Assembly: GCA_009760855.2 (NCBI GenBank)
Contig: WPIO01000075.1
Span: forward strand, 868,501 to 932,500
DNA length: 64,000 bases
Origin: Cristatella mucedo
Lineage: Eukaryota > Bryozoa > Phylactolaemata > Cristatellidae
Direction: 5' to 3'
Shown here: in pieces, positions 23,901 to 34,610 of the stretch
Layout of the letters: each line of letters begins with the position of its first letter
Position numbering within the stretch: the stretch's first letter is position 1
Position numbers and translations under genes: made by a program
Notes under the pieces: model-generated
Seen by the model: only the letters and a program-made list of their open reading frames with translations
Database searches by the model: none
What the model was told of the DNA's origin: nothing

Positions 23901-25550
23901 CACGAGTCATCACCTGTGATGCTACAAGAAGCGGGACGGACCGATTGCGGGGGGGGGTGAGTAACGCCAAGTACCAATCGCAAATGCAAAGTTACGGTTG
24001 AGAGGCAGAAAGGTTACAATCGTCGTGGGAGGACGTATGACAGCGAAGCCTTTTAATTTCGCAGGGGCTGCAGCTGAATGACTCAGATGGTACATTTTGT
24101 AATCCATCAGCTATTATAATACAATAGATGTTTAAATCGCCCAGAATGAGAAGTCGGAGATGTGTTGCGCAAATAAATAAGAGTAAGTCAGAAAAGTAAA
24201 AAGTGAGGCTGCGATTGCCGCCTAGTGATAAATTACTTCCACCATCGCAGCTTTTCACCAGCTTGTCGGAGGACCGTAAATTGCTTAGAATTTTAATTAT
24301 TCCATAATGGCTGGAACAGCTGTCAAGCAACACTTTAGTATCTGATCACCTTTTAAAGAAACAATCACCGGCGACGACGTAACAATTATATCCAACGGCT
24401 GTTTTTGATTACTTGCAAAAGCTTATTACAATTACCACTATAAATTTAACTCCACGCAGGAGTGACCTTGAAGTAAATATTCATATATTACGGCGTGAAC
24501 AATAATTTGACCCGCCACATTTACCAAGTGTGAAAGTACTTGAACAAAAGCTGCCTTAGGCTAATAAAAAGGGTCATGGATGTAACAAGGCTTTGCCTTG
24601 TTACCGCGGCCTGAGGGGTGTACACTTTTTTAACGTTTACAATAGGAGATCTTTAACCTCTGGATGCACTATAGGAGCTGGGATCGCCATATGCGACACA
24701 ACGATCAATGTCACTTCGCAAGGCTAACAATCGTAGCAGTACCCAGCAGCGAGCAATAGATCGGTGCATACCTTGTAGAGTAAAACGCAATCCCAACGAA
24801 TATCCGTCGGACGACTACTCAGGAGAATCTCAGGATCAACAATGGCACCGGTTAAGAAAGCCAAGTCACCGTACCAACGTATGGCAACTCCCAGCGTGGG
24901 CCCGCCTTTCAATGGAAAAAAAATATGCACAGATGAGCTCAGCGAGAGTGTCGTTGCAATTAGATAAAAAAGAAACCGAGCAAGATTTTTGAAATCTCCC
25001 AACATAGTATGCGCAGATATATTATTTTTCGCTCAATAAGTATGATCAGCGGCCAGGGGTGACAGGCGAGTCCTCGACTTTTGCTACGAGCGAAGGATTA
25101 ACTGTAATGGCCGCGCGGCTGCGACAGAAGCCAACAGCCTCCACATCAGCAGAATGCCCTCCCATGGGAACAATCAGGGTGCTTCCTGACATTACCCTAA
25201 TAGCTAGTTTATGAGGTTACCATGTTAGTTTCTTCCGTTCGTCCATGCAAGTAGCGGGGTACTATTATCCCTCTATTGGACAACTTCAACTGTTAAAACC
25301 GTACCATCTTGTACGGCCTATAGCGGTGGTAGTATTCAACTGAAAACATTTCCGTTTCCATAATGACCGATGACCTGTTAATTCATTGTATAACGTACAC
25401 GTACAATCTGCACTTATGTATATATTCATGCGCATTATGCATACAGGTGTGAATATATGTGATACTCCTGTACATTAGGATTATTAAACCCCATTTATTG
25501 CAAAAAATTCTTTTGCATTATTTGAAAAAGAATAATCATTATTTATTAGT
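23900..25550. other. No gene recognised
   Basis: The stretch at 24839-24990 (MAPVKKAKSPYQRMATPSVG, then an in-frame stop) looks like a decayed coding fragment but I cannot place it. A small perfect hairpin AACAAGGCTTTGCCTTGTT lies near 24577. Confidence 0.3.
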
Positions 25551-25554
25551 ACAA

Positions 25555-25705
25555 CAAAACTCGTGACAAAAATTGCAGTGTTTTGGGTCCGGAGCGGATT
25601 AATCGCATTCCATTCATTTCAATGGGGATAAATGATTTGACATGCAAGTAATTTACGAGCTCCAGCACGGAATGAATTGAACTCGTAAGCCGAGGTATCA
25701 CTGTA
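25555..25705 (-). mobile_element. Mariner/Tigger-like MITE fragment
   Basis: The minus strand begins TACAGTGATACCTCGGCTTA, then GAGTTCAATTCATTCCGTG and CCCCATTGAAATGAATGGAA. This is a terminal sequence typical of non-autonomous Tc1/mariner elements flanked by TA. Only one end is visible. Confidence 0.6.
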
Positions 25706-25805
25706 TAGTAAATATATATACATAAATAAACTATATATACTATACATGCTATAACATAGTATGGTAAATACAGAATCAATACAGACGACATAAGCACATT
25801 CTCAC

Positions 25806-25838
25806 CTTCACTTTCGACATGTTTTTCGCGAAATGAAT
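25806..25838 (-). CDS. Candidate 33-bp micro-exon
   Basis: The acceptor is TGTTTTCTTTTTAG/ATTCAT and the donor GTGAAG/GTGAGA. It is open in phase 1-1 (SFREKHVESE) and phase 0-0 (IHFAKNMSKVK). A further 50-bp candidate (26127-26176, acceptor ATTATCAG, donor GTGAGT) lies upstream. Neither could be chained to other exons, so both are tentative. Confidence 0.25.
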
Positions 25839-27075
25839 CTAAAAAGAAAACAGTAAAATAATCACGTGGAAATCCACGGAAACGCGAATATGACAAAACT
25901 TACGGCGAAAGCCATACGATGCACTATTACATTGTAAATGGTATGGTCCAAGTCATCCAATCGTTACTTAACGCTACAGTGGGCAATCTTTGCAAACAAC
26001 CATGACCCTTCGTCTTCTAATAAAGCAGCTGCTAAGCCACGGGATGGTGTTAATAGTTCCACTGTAGGCTATGCTCGTCCTCTAAGCTACTGCATTTTCT
26101 GGCTTAATTAATGTTTTACAACTCACAAAAATATAATTTTCGCTATCGCAGGTAAATTTTCTTCCGGCTGCGCTTCCTGATAATTTTGCGTTGTGTTTGA
26201 TATAAAATAATAATAGAAATAAAATAGAATAGCAATTGATGAGAGAGGAATTGGCGGAGCGATGGCAGATTTTTATCCAGGGGATGGTAGGATCTAAAAA
26301 AAATTTAATGCAGCGAGCGAGACCCAAACATTTTACATGTAGGCGTGCCAAGACATTTAGCTAATGAAAACAGCCGTATGCCAAAATCAATGGTTTATTG
26401 GACACGACCTCGGCAGCCGCTAATCGAGTAGTGCTCCGGTCAAGGGCGTAAGCCTAGACGGCGACCCAGGTTGCTGTCACTTGTAAGAGAGGGGCAAATG
26501 CCGCCTGCCCCCTCTGGCTCCATCCTGAACTAGAATCATTTGGTTAAGGTTGTAGATTCGAAATAGTGCAATGCCCGTGATTATTACCCCAGAACTTTAC
26601 TTCGATAAGTTGGCCGATGAGACCAGGTGTGAATGTTAGGTGAAGATCGAACCGAAGCAGGTCTCAGTAGAGTACAGTTAGAACAGTTAGTTTAGTCGTT
26701 GTGTGCTGATCATTTTATGCTGTTCCATCCTCGCAACTATTCTGTATGAAGTCGCCTGCCATACAAACTGTAGCATGCAGGCATTTTTTGCGCTTTCACA
26801 AGTTCAGAGTGATAGATATAGATATTGCCGCTTGTTGAACTGTACGCCTCACTCACGGTCTTTATCACTTGGCTTGCTACAAGCCGTCAGATCAGAGCAA
26901 ATTTTACCCTTTCTACCGCTACCTTGTCAAGTAAAAGCTATTCCGAAATAACTACGATGCATACTCTTAAAATGCATTCGCAGCTTTCATAGAAACTTTA
27001 AATGCACACACGGCTAGGGATTCGCTTATCTTCTTTGCTTATCAGGCGTAAGCTTCGTATGACTAAAGCGTCACT

Positions 27076-30000
27076 TTACAGCAAAAGGCTAATAATTAGC
27101 GGTTGATACTGACATTCTCGATTTCCATCGTCGCCTCGTGTGTATGATTTCATTTGAGCTTGTACAGTCTCTGGAGAGCTGAATAGGTCTGCAAAACGAT
27201 AGAAAAAAACCAGCTACAATGTCTGACTGGTACGACCTGATTTACTGCAAAAACGTCACTTGCTGGCTTGGAAAACTTATGAATACGTTACATGCACAGA
27301 ACAGCCTTTAAGAGAACTTTATATTACTTACAACAAAGGCGCGGAAAACGTTACACGAGCCGACTCGACAAGCGATTAACTGCTACTAGTTAAGCGATCC
27401 AACAACTTAGCATAGAAATAAGCTATTTCTAAATCAATTAAAGCTCAATACTAATGACAATTAGTCTGCTAAATCAATTAAAGCTCAATACTAGTACGAT
27501 ATAAATTGATCCTAACAATTGTGAGCTTCGTCGCCGAAGCTGAGAAACAGAGCATTACAAATCAAGCATTAATCAGCCTTTAAGGTTTACTTACTTATAA
27601 TCGCATCTGTCTCCTTCCGTCTCATCTGCTTGGACATCGCTGGCAATTTCGCCGGAAGAGATGAATGAGATGTCTCTTTAATCGGATAGGGGTGCAACCG
27701 GGACCATAATTGTTCTGGAGAAGGTGAAGGACTTCTTGAGGACGGTGACGGCGAAGCTGAGCGGTCACCCGAGCCTGACAGAAGAGCAGACGTGGCAGCT
27801 ATACATTACATAATCAGTCTATCAGCCTCGACGAGGCTACTGCTACCGAGGACATTGACCTGCTAGGCCAAGACTATGGTCAGGGCCACGAGCTACTTCC
27901 GGCACACTGGTCAGAGTAGCTTTCATATGGGGACGCTAGGAGTAACCTCGGAAATAAGGCTTGACAAGGCGGGTGTTTTAAATAAAGTGCGACTTCCCTT
28001 TCGCGGCATACAAATAGACTTGGAAGAACAAAACTGGGAGGAGAACAAGCAGTATTTAATATTACATATAGGTATAGCACAGCCAGACGTAGTACGCCCT
28101 CTAGTTAAGAATATGCTAGTGATAGCACTTCAAACCTGAAAGATAACTCAGCGAAATATTTCTCCTATTGTACAGCTAGAGAATATCGAAATTAGAACTA
28201 CATATGTTCAGGCATATGAAAACTCGTGCTAAGAAACATCATAGGAAGTTGCAACCGGAAACTAAGTGAGATTCAATCATCGGTAAAGATCGAGTCTATT
28301 CTCCATCAGTAGCGATTCACCAGGGCAGGCACTTAATTCACACCCTGGTTGTATTCATAAATATACTTTTATAAACAGGTGACGTGAATGCACCCAACCT
28401 AGCTGGAGTGGCCAAAATTTCCATTTGCTGAGCTGCTTCAGTAAATATATTAATATAATATATAATATAATATATTACTATATTATATAATATAAAATAT
28501 AGTATTATATTAATATAACATAATCTAATATAATATATTAATATATATAATATATATATATATATATCTTGTTTAAATGCTCAAGAGACTTAATTGAGTG
28601 ACTTGACTTAATTTAAACAGCCAGTCCCTGACAGGTAGATAGCAAGCAAAATACTTGTCAAGAGCTGAATTTAGTATTATTTTAATTAGTAAATTTCAGA
28701 CCAACTCCATAGTCTTCTTCCCGCCGTTCACACGAGATAGAGAGAAACGAACGAACTAGTCACTGTAGCCGGCTTCTCTGCAGCACGCTACGTCGCTTAA
28801 ATGAAAACGCCAAAGATGGACGAAGCAGATGCTGCGTGCAGCATGTGGCCTTTGAGCTTCGCTTCTAATTTTGTCAAGTGATATTGTTGTATCGGAATTT
28901 CAGTCATTCTCAAGTCGCTTCAGGATTTAGATGCATAGGCACTGCGAGGATCATTGAAATACTTAGGTTTAATGTGGTCAGAGCTACATTGCAAGAAAAG
29001 CAGGAAAATATATAATAAAGTCAAACTTTAACATTTTTACAGCGTCACATGCAGGTGAGATACGGGGCTCGAGCCCACAACCTCGGACACATTCGCTGTG
29101 ACTTTGGTCAAGGCCAGTGCCACAATCACTGGGCTAAACCAGTTCGGCTATATACAAAACTGAAACCGAACGCTAATAGGCTGCAGCTTCATTTGGGTAT
29201 TGTTTTGTGCTCCCCATTCTCAGAACCAGAGGCAACTTGCTTGCGACTGCGCTCGCCATAGTTGTTGTGCTTTTACCTTTCGAGCACGTGCAGTTCTTTT
29301 TTAAGACATTCCACTCAGCCAGGCGCTCTAAAAAGACGAACAGACCGGCCACGCCCATGAGCATGTTCATGCCAATGCCCAGCTTTGCCAGATCTCCCCT
29401 GCAGAGGTGGCACGCAACAGTCATCACCCCTTTGCGTATTGTGCTCAAGACATGTAGCCCACTTACTATTTTGTAGCTCTTTCAATTGTCTTTTAAACGT
29501 ATCAGCAAACTTATCTAAAAACGATGGCGGCACCAATTTTTAACTCACTATCCAAATCTGTACTGCAGAGTTATGACTCAACTAACGACAGCTCACGAAA
29601 TCGCTGCCATTTACTTACGGGAACTCCAAAATCCAATAGACAGCAAAAATACAAATCAATTCACCCAGAATGCAATGAACATATGCCTATACTTATACAT
29701 TATAAGAGTTGTGATGCGGGTAAAACTAATTTACCATCGTTAAAAATCAATAAACCATAAAGCACGCTCTGCTGATACATATGCCTCTTATATTCCAAAA
29801 ATTTTGCTTACCCTTTGTGGCCTCGTCTGGTTCCTGGCCATGCTTTGCTTTATATACCTCAGCCATGAGATCTGGAATTAAAAAAATACTGACCGAGTCA
29901 TCCAGTGTCTCGGATTTCTCTGAGCTCATTTTGATTTTGTGTGAAGAAAAACGATCTTTCCCCGTTTTGGGGGATTTTAGCATTTTCAACACACTTTTTT

Positions 30001-33000
30001 ACTGACATCAAGTGCCCATTTTTACGGACTGACTGATTTGCGTTATCTTGTGGCTAATTTTCCCGGCCCAGCTCACATCAAGGGTCCCACACTCAAGTAC
30101 TCCAATACTCAAATAGAAATGAAATATTCTCCCACAAAAGTATGTGCTATCTATCATTCACCATTATTACCTACCAAAATCTGCTAATCTGACCAAATGA
30201 ACAGACATTATAAACTAACAAGGATGTCTAACCGAGCTAAGATCGAGAAAGGGTGCAAACATGACGACTTACTGTCTTTACCGACATGTAGACAAGAAAA
30301 GACTGCAAAACATTCCAATTAAACCTATCAAATGTCAACTCCAGCCTTTATAAAAAAAAATCCGTTGAACCACAGATGAAAAATTCAAAATTTTAAAAAT
30401 ACAATAAACTATCTCTTCAACCACTACCAAGTTACTATTGATTATCTATTGATATTTGTGGCAATCTCGCTTTACTATCGATCGATACTTTACTTACGAT
30501 CGCTTTACTATCCCATTTGTAAGTAAGATAGACACGATCATAAAATCCATCCCTAGGCAGCCAAACCCCTTTTGGACTTACTTTGACAAAAACCCCAAAA
30601 GGCTATCAATTTTGTGCAGCCCCTCAATGTCTACATTACGGGGTCAACTAGTGACATCATCCCGAATTAATTTGTATCCAAATTGAAGTAGACTACATTA
30701 GTAAGAACTAGACTTAGAAATAGACTACTACAGACCCTATTTCCTCTGTCCTACTTTTACGACGATAGATTTGCTGCTGCGATGTCATATTAACATAATA
30801 AATATGTCCTTTGCCGTAAAGTCGTGTCACTGCACATTTCAAAAGGCAGTAGGCCCCGAATTAGGGAAAGAAACACTTAGTCAACAGTCGAGGAGCTTCC
30901 GCCTAATCTCTTTTCTACCACTATCTAAGAAAATGGAATGAGTTACTGCAGACCAGCCAAACTCTTAGTATATTAAAACTTCAAACCCACCAAGTAAGTT
31001 TCAATCTGGTTTTAGAACTAATTACTCCAATAAGTCAGCATTGCTTCGGTGTATGACGACCTTATCGGTAATGCAAACTTAGGTAAGTCCCTCGGCTTGT
31101 TTTGCTCAATCTTTCCGCAGCATTTGATGCTATTGATAACCAAGTCTTTTACAAAAGCCTCTCCTCTCACCTGGGTATCATTGGAACTGCCGTGCAATGG
31201 TTAATGTCATACATTAGTGGGATACTCTACATTATGTCATACATTAGGGGAGATTCGATGCGAAAGGGCAAAGATAATCCGAGGAACAACTGAAGTACAC
31301 ATGAAGCCCCAGGCTCCGTGATTGATGGTCTCCCTCTTTTCCCTCTTTACATTCTCCATCTGTGCACCATTCTAGGTTTTCCATTACATGGACGACATTC
31401 AGTACCATAGTTACACCATTTGCTTTGTAAGCGCTCCAAGCCCGCTGCACGGCCAACTTTCTTAACTCCCTTGCTGAATGGATGTCTGAAATCCACACAT
31501 GAATGGTAGCAAAATTTCTCTAATAGAATGACGGCGAAACCAACTGACTAGTTACGGGCAAACTAAGGATTGTTCGGAAATTGAATAGCTTAGTGCTCAA
31601 AGTCAACCTACCAGCACATATCTCCCGCTGCGTCTCCACGAAATCTAGGCGTCCGGATCTAAGTGACCTTTTACTAGGCGACCACATCAGTTTCACAGTA
31701 TAGTCTGCATACTTTCGGCTACAATGCGTTAATAAAATTTGTTGTTTAGCAAGGATGCTACATCTCGGCTACAAGCATGCTACAGTTCTCCCACTCACTG
31801 CTAGCTTGTATAGCAGCATGCACAATCCGGCGTTTACATTTGATGCAAACCTTCGCAGCTAGTTTTATCTGTCGTGAAAGTCTTAGTTTCCAAATGAAAC
31901 CACTTTTCACCAGCCTGCACAGGCTCCGAATCAAGCAATGACAGTGAGGTCCTTGCATTAATTCCCTTCTGGCTTCAGCCTACCAATCAGATCTACTCTT
32001 CCGCTTCAGCCTACCAATCAGATCTACTCCACCAAGCTATGCAATCGAGACACATTTCCCGAATCAAGTCGTTTAGCTATACCTCGTACGAACCGCAAAT
32101 CCTCTGGAGACCGTACCTGTAGTTCATATGCTCATAGAGCCCGGAACACAGTCTAAATTGCACCACTATATTCCCTGATTTGACTATATCTAAAAAAAAA
32201 GCTAAAATCGCACCTGCTTATCACAGCCTTTTGTCGGTCCTCGCCTAGGCGTATTGACACTGTGTATGCTGCTACTAACAATTCTGAGGCAGAGCCTGTC
32301 GCTTTTAAACATGCTCATCTTGTAGACATTATGAATTTACCCACTATTTATTTTATCGTACACTTCCTTTACAGCATGTGTAAAGTGCCTAGAAAGAGAT
32401 TAAGTTCTCTGCTACTTATCATCATTGTTACTATCTTTAGTAGTAATAATCGCATTTGAGCATGCAAAATCGGATGTTTGAAGGCATCAAAACTTACATG
32501 GTTCACTAATATGGTAAGACCAGTGTTTTTAAACAGAAGACTGCAGCCATTGCCAATTTTCGGAATTATTTTGATCAGACTACACTGGTTACTCAAAGTA
32601 ACTAGGAGTTGCTCCTTTTTAGAAGAAAAAAGTGAACGACCGGAACAATTTTTTATTTTAGAATTCATTAAAAGATCATTTTGATTATTGAGACTGCTCA
32701 AGTGTTAAATGCAACCAAATTTTTAACTGCAGTATATCACGACTGGGAAAATTCGGCAATGCTTCGCTCCAGCATTCTAAATTTAGGAAAGAGCTGCTGC
32801 AAAGTGCTGTTTGGGCGCAAAGAAACAAAATCCATGATCGCCATTCTATCGCAAGAAGAAGCAACAGAGTGTTAAGAACATTCAAAGGAGCCTGCACCAA
32901 AAACGAGAGGCAGAATTAAAGGCAGCGATGGCTGAATTGTTCAGCTCTCGCTGCTTAGAATCGCAGCAATAGTTTCTATGATCGAAACGGGTTCAAGTTC

Positions 33001-33300
33001 ACGTAGTTGTATCGCTATAATTGCTACTGCTGGTGCCTTAGTGGGAAGAAAAATTACTCACAAAGCAAATCTGACAGGTTCGGCTAAGTAAAGTGAATCA
33101 CAGACCGTCACATACCGCTTACCAAATGTAAATTCTCTCAGGTAGTGTCCATAAGGCAAGAACGTGTCTAAAACGAATTTCAAAGAGCGTCTCAAAATAA
33201 CCACTCAATGCAAGGCCAAGTAGGCGCTCATCGTGCGGTTGCATTTGGCTTTACTTACACTCCATGTAAAGGCAAAGGTCCAGGAACGAGTAGGGAATTT
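27076..33300 (-). CDS. Micro-exon gene family, exon set D with possible terminal exon
   Basis: Phase-1 exons are at 33259-33300 (IPYSFLDLCLYME, 42 bp), 33123-33167 (TFLPYGHYLREFTF, 45), 30273-30302 (FSCLHVGKD, 30), 29812-29871 (LMAEVYKAKHGQEPDEATK, 60), 29467-29514 (KFADTFKRQLKELQN, 48), 29277-29393 (117, with a hydrophobic segment GIGMNMLMGVAGLFVFLERL followed by NCTCSK), 27595-27639 (MSKQMRRKETDAII, 45) and a last exon 27076-27188 (LFSSPETVQAQMKSYTRG and on, ending TAA). The 117-bp exon needs a GGGGAG acceptor six bases past a better CTGCAG, so its edge is doubtful. The hydrophobic stretch could be one membrane helix with a Cys-containing tail. A decayed LINE-A lies in the 30.3-33.1 kb gap. 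Function unknown. Confidence 0.5.
27430..27498. repeat. Short direct repeat
   Basis: CTAAATCAATTAAAGCTCAA plus TACTA occurs twice, about 41 bp apart. Confidence 0.85.
28440..28566. repeat. AT-rich low-complexity tract
   Basis: Imperfect ATATTA/ATATAA units with no G or C for long stretches. Confidence 0.85.
29040..29165 (-). mobile_element. tRNA-derived SINE
   Basis: The minus strand has an A-box-like TTAGCCCAGTGATTGTGGCA and a B-box-like GTTGTGGGCTCGAGCCCCG with tRNA-like spacing. It is located just beyond the 117-bp set D exon, in the intron. Confidence 0.5.
31060..32460 (+). mobile_element. Decayed LINE-A with RT start
   Basis: The text LNLSAAFDAIDNQVFYKSL is followed by SSHLGIIGTAVQWLMSYISG, the RT palm entry (L-D-L-S-A-A-F-D in the family). 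Later segments run to a recognisable tail GTGCCTAGAAAGAGATTAAG. It includes two small internal direct duplications (GTCATACATTAG, and GCTTCAGCCTACCAATCAGA). It lies in the set D intron. Confidence 0.65.
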
Positions 33301-33589
33301 CTGAAAAAGAGAATTCGGAAACGAAAATGTGTACCGCTCCTTCAAATATTCTAGTAGCTCCCGAGGTTTAAATCTGGGCATAGATAACGAGTAAATCAAC
33401 AGACTCTTAAGACAGGCTGGAAAAGCCCGTGTGACCCATGTGTTTCCCGTCAGCTTTGTGAACGGAGATTAGTCTGCTCAAACTCCGGGAGCCGCTTCAT
33501 TCACTAGTGCACAAGGGATCCCGTAGGGCCGTGAGAAGGAGCCACTGAAAATCCGGCGCAAAGCTCTGCGAACCGCATTTGACACCTCT

Positions 33590-33815
33590 GACCTCCGACG
33601 AAGATGTCATCGCGGCTACGGCAGCTCATTGTGCGTCTGGTATGACTTGAAGTGAACACAGGCAGCCTCCGAGACCTAGGCAGCTCATCTTACATCTGCC
33701 CTCTGACGCAGAGCTCATAATCGCATATTTCACAGCTAATGCAGCTCATTTTACACGTCTCCTCTGACTAAGAGCTCAGACTCTCGGCCTTCACAGTCAA
33801 AACGGCTCGTTGATC
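33590..33815. repeat. Degenerate ~61-bp tandem repeat
   Basis: About four units share GCAGCTCATTTTACA..CTC and CTCTGACNNAGAGCTCA. It is followed at once by the polypyrimidine run. Confidence 0.6.
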
Positions 33816-33844
33816 ACTACGACTCTAATGTCGTCGTGGCGGTT

Positions 33845-33985
33845 CTTTTGACTGTCTCCTGTCTTTCTCCGCCTCTCTGTGTGTCTTTCTCTGTCTCTGT
33901 CTCTATCTCCCTCTCTTTCTCTGTCTGTCTCCGTCTCTGTCTATCTCTGTTTCTCTGTCTTTGTATGTCTCTGTCTCTCGTAGTA
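33845..33985. repeat. (CTCTGT)n-like pyrimidine microsatellite
   Basis: Nearly pure C/T on the plus strand with TCTGTCTC units. Confidence 0.85.
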
Positions 33986-34610
33986 CTAGCTTCCTCAATT
34001 CCAGAACTACTGCTCAGGTGGCAAAGAACTGAATAAACAGATAATAATCTGTAGTATATTCGAAGTGCCTAGAAATAAGAAATTAAAAGTCCCTGATGGA
34101 ACGAATGAACGATGTGAACGTATTATTATTAGAAATATAACCAACAAATAGGCATGCATAATTACAGGGCAATGGAATCTTTAAAAAAAGAGAAGTTACG
34201 AAGTTACGATCCAAGGAGATTCACAGGATGGCTATCAAGTAAGGTGGCCAAGGAATTAAGCAATATTTCCCATTACATTATCTGTCAGCAGAAGCTCCCA
34301 CGCAAATGCTTAACCATAAAGCTGCGTAATCAGCATATGAAAACAAGGAGGTCACTTAAGGCTTCAATTAATTCGATGCACTTGCGCCCAGCAACATTTC
34401 CGCTTTTACCTGTTAGCACCGAAGTCGTCTGTGCACAGGTATACAAGTACAAACAATTAGTAAACGACAATGCCTCTAACAAACAACGGCATGCATCAAT
34501 GCGTACTTATTTTTTCTTGTCCTTTCGAAAAAAAACTCACATCAAGGAAATAATAATTGTAATTTCCAGGAAAGAAGAGAGCGAGCGCTCGTCACCTTGA
34601 CCTTTCTCAC

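Noticed and set aside
27640-28140. A plus-strand fragment resembling eroded coding text (EKVKDFLRTVTAKLSGHPSL)
   Set aside because: It has several stops and frameshifts and no match I can name; possibly an old transposon.
34154-34600. A 148-codon plus-strand frame
   Set aside because: It has no recognisable domain and no splice or promoter context, and it runs opposite to the exon set in this area.
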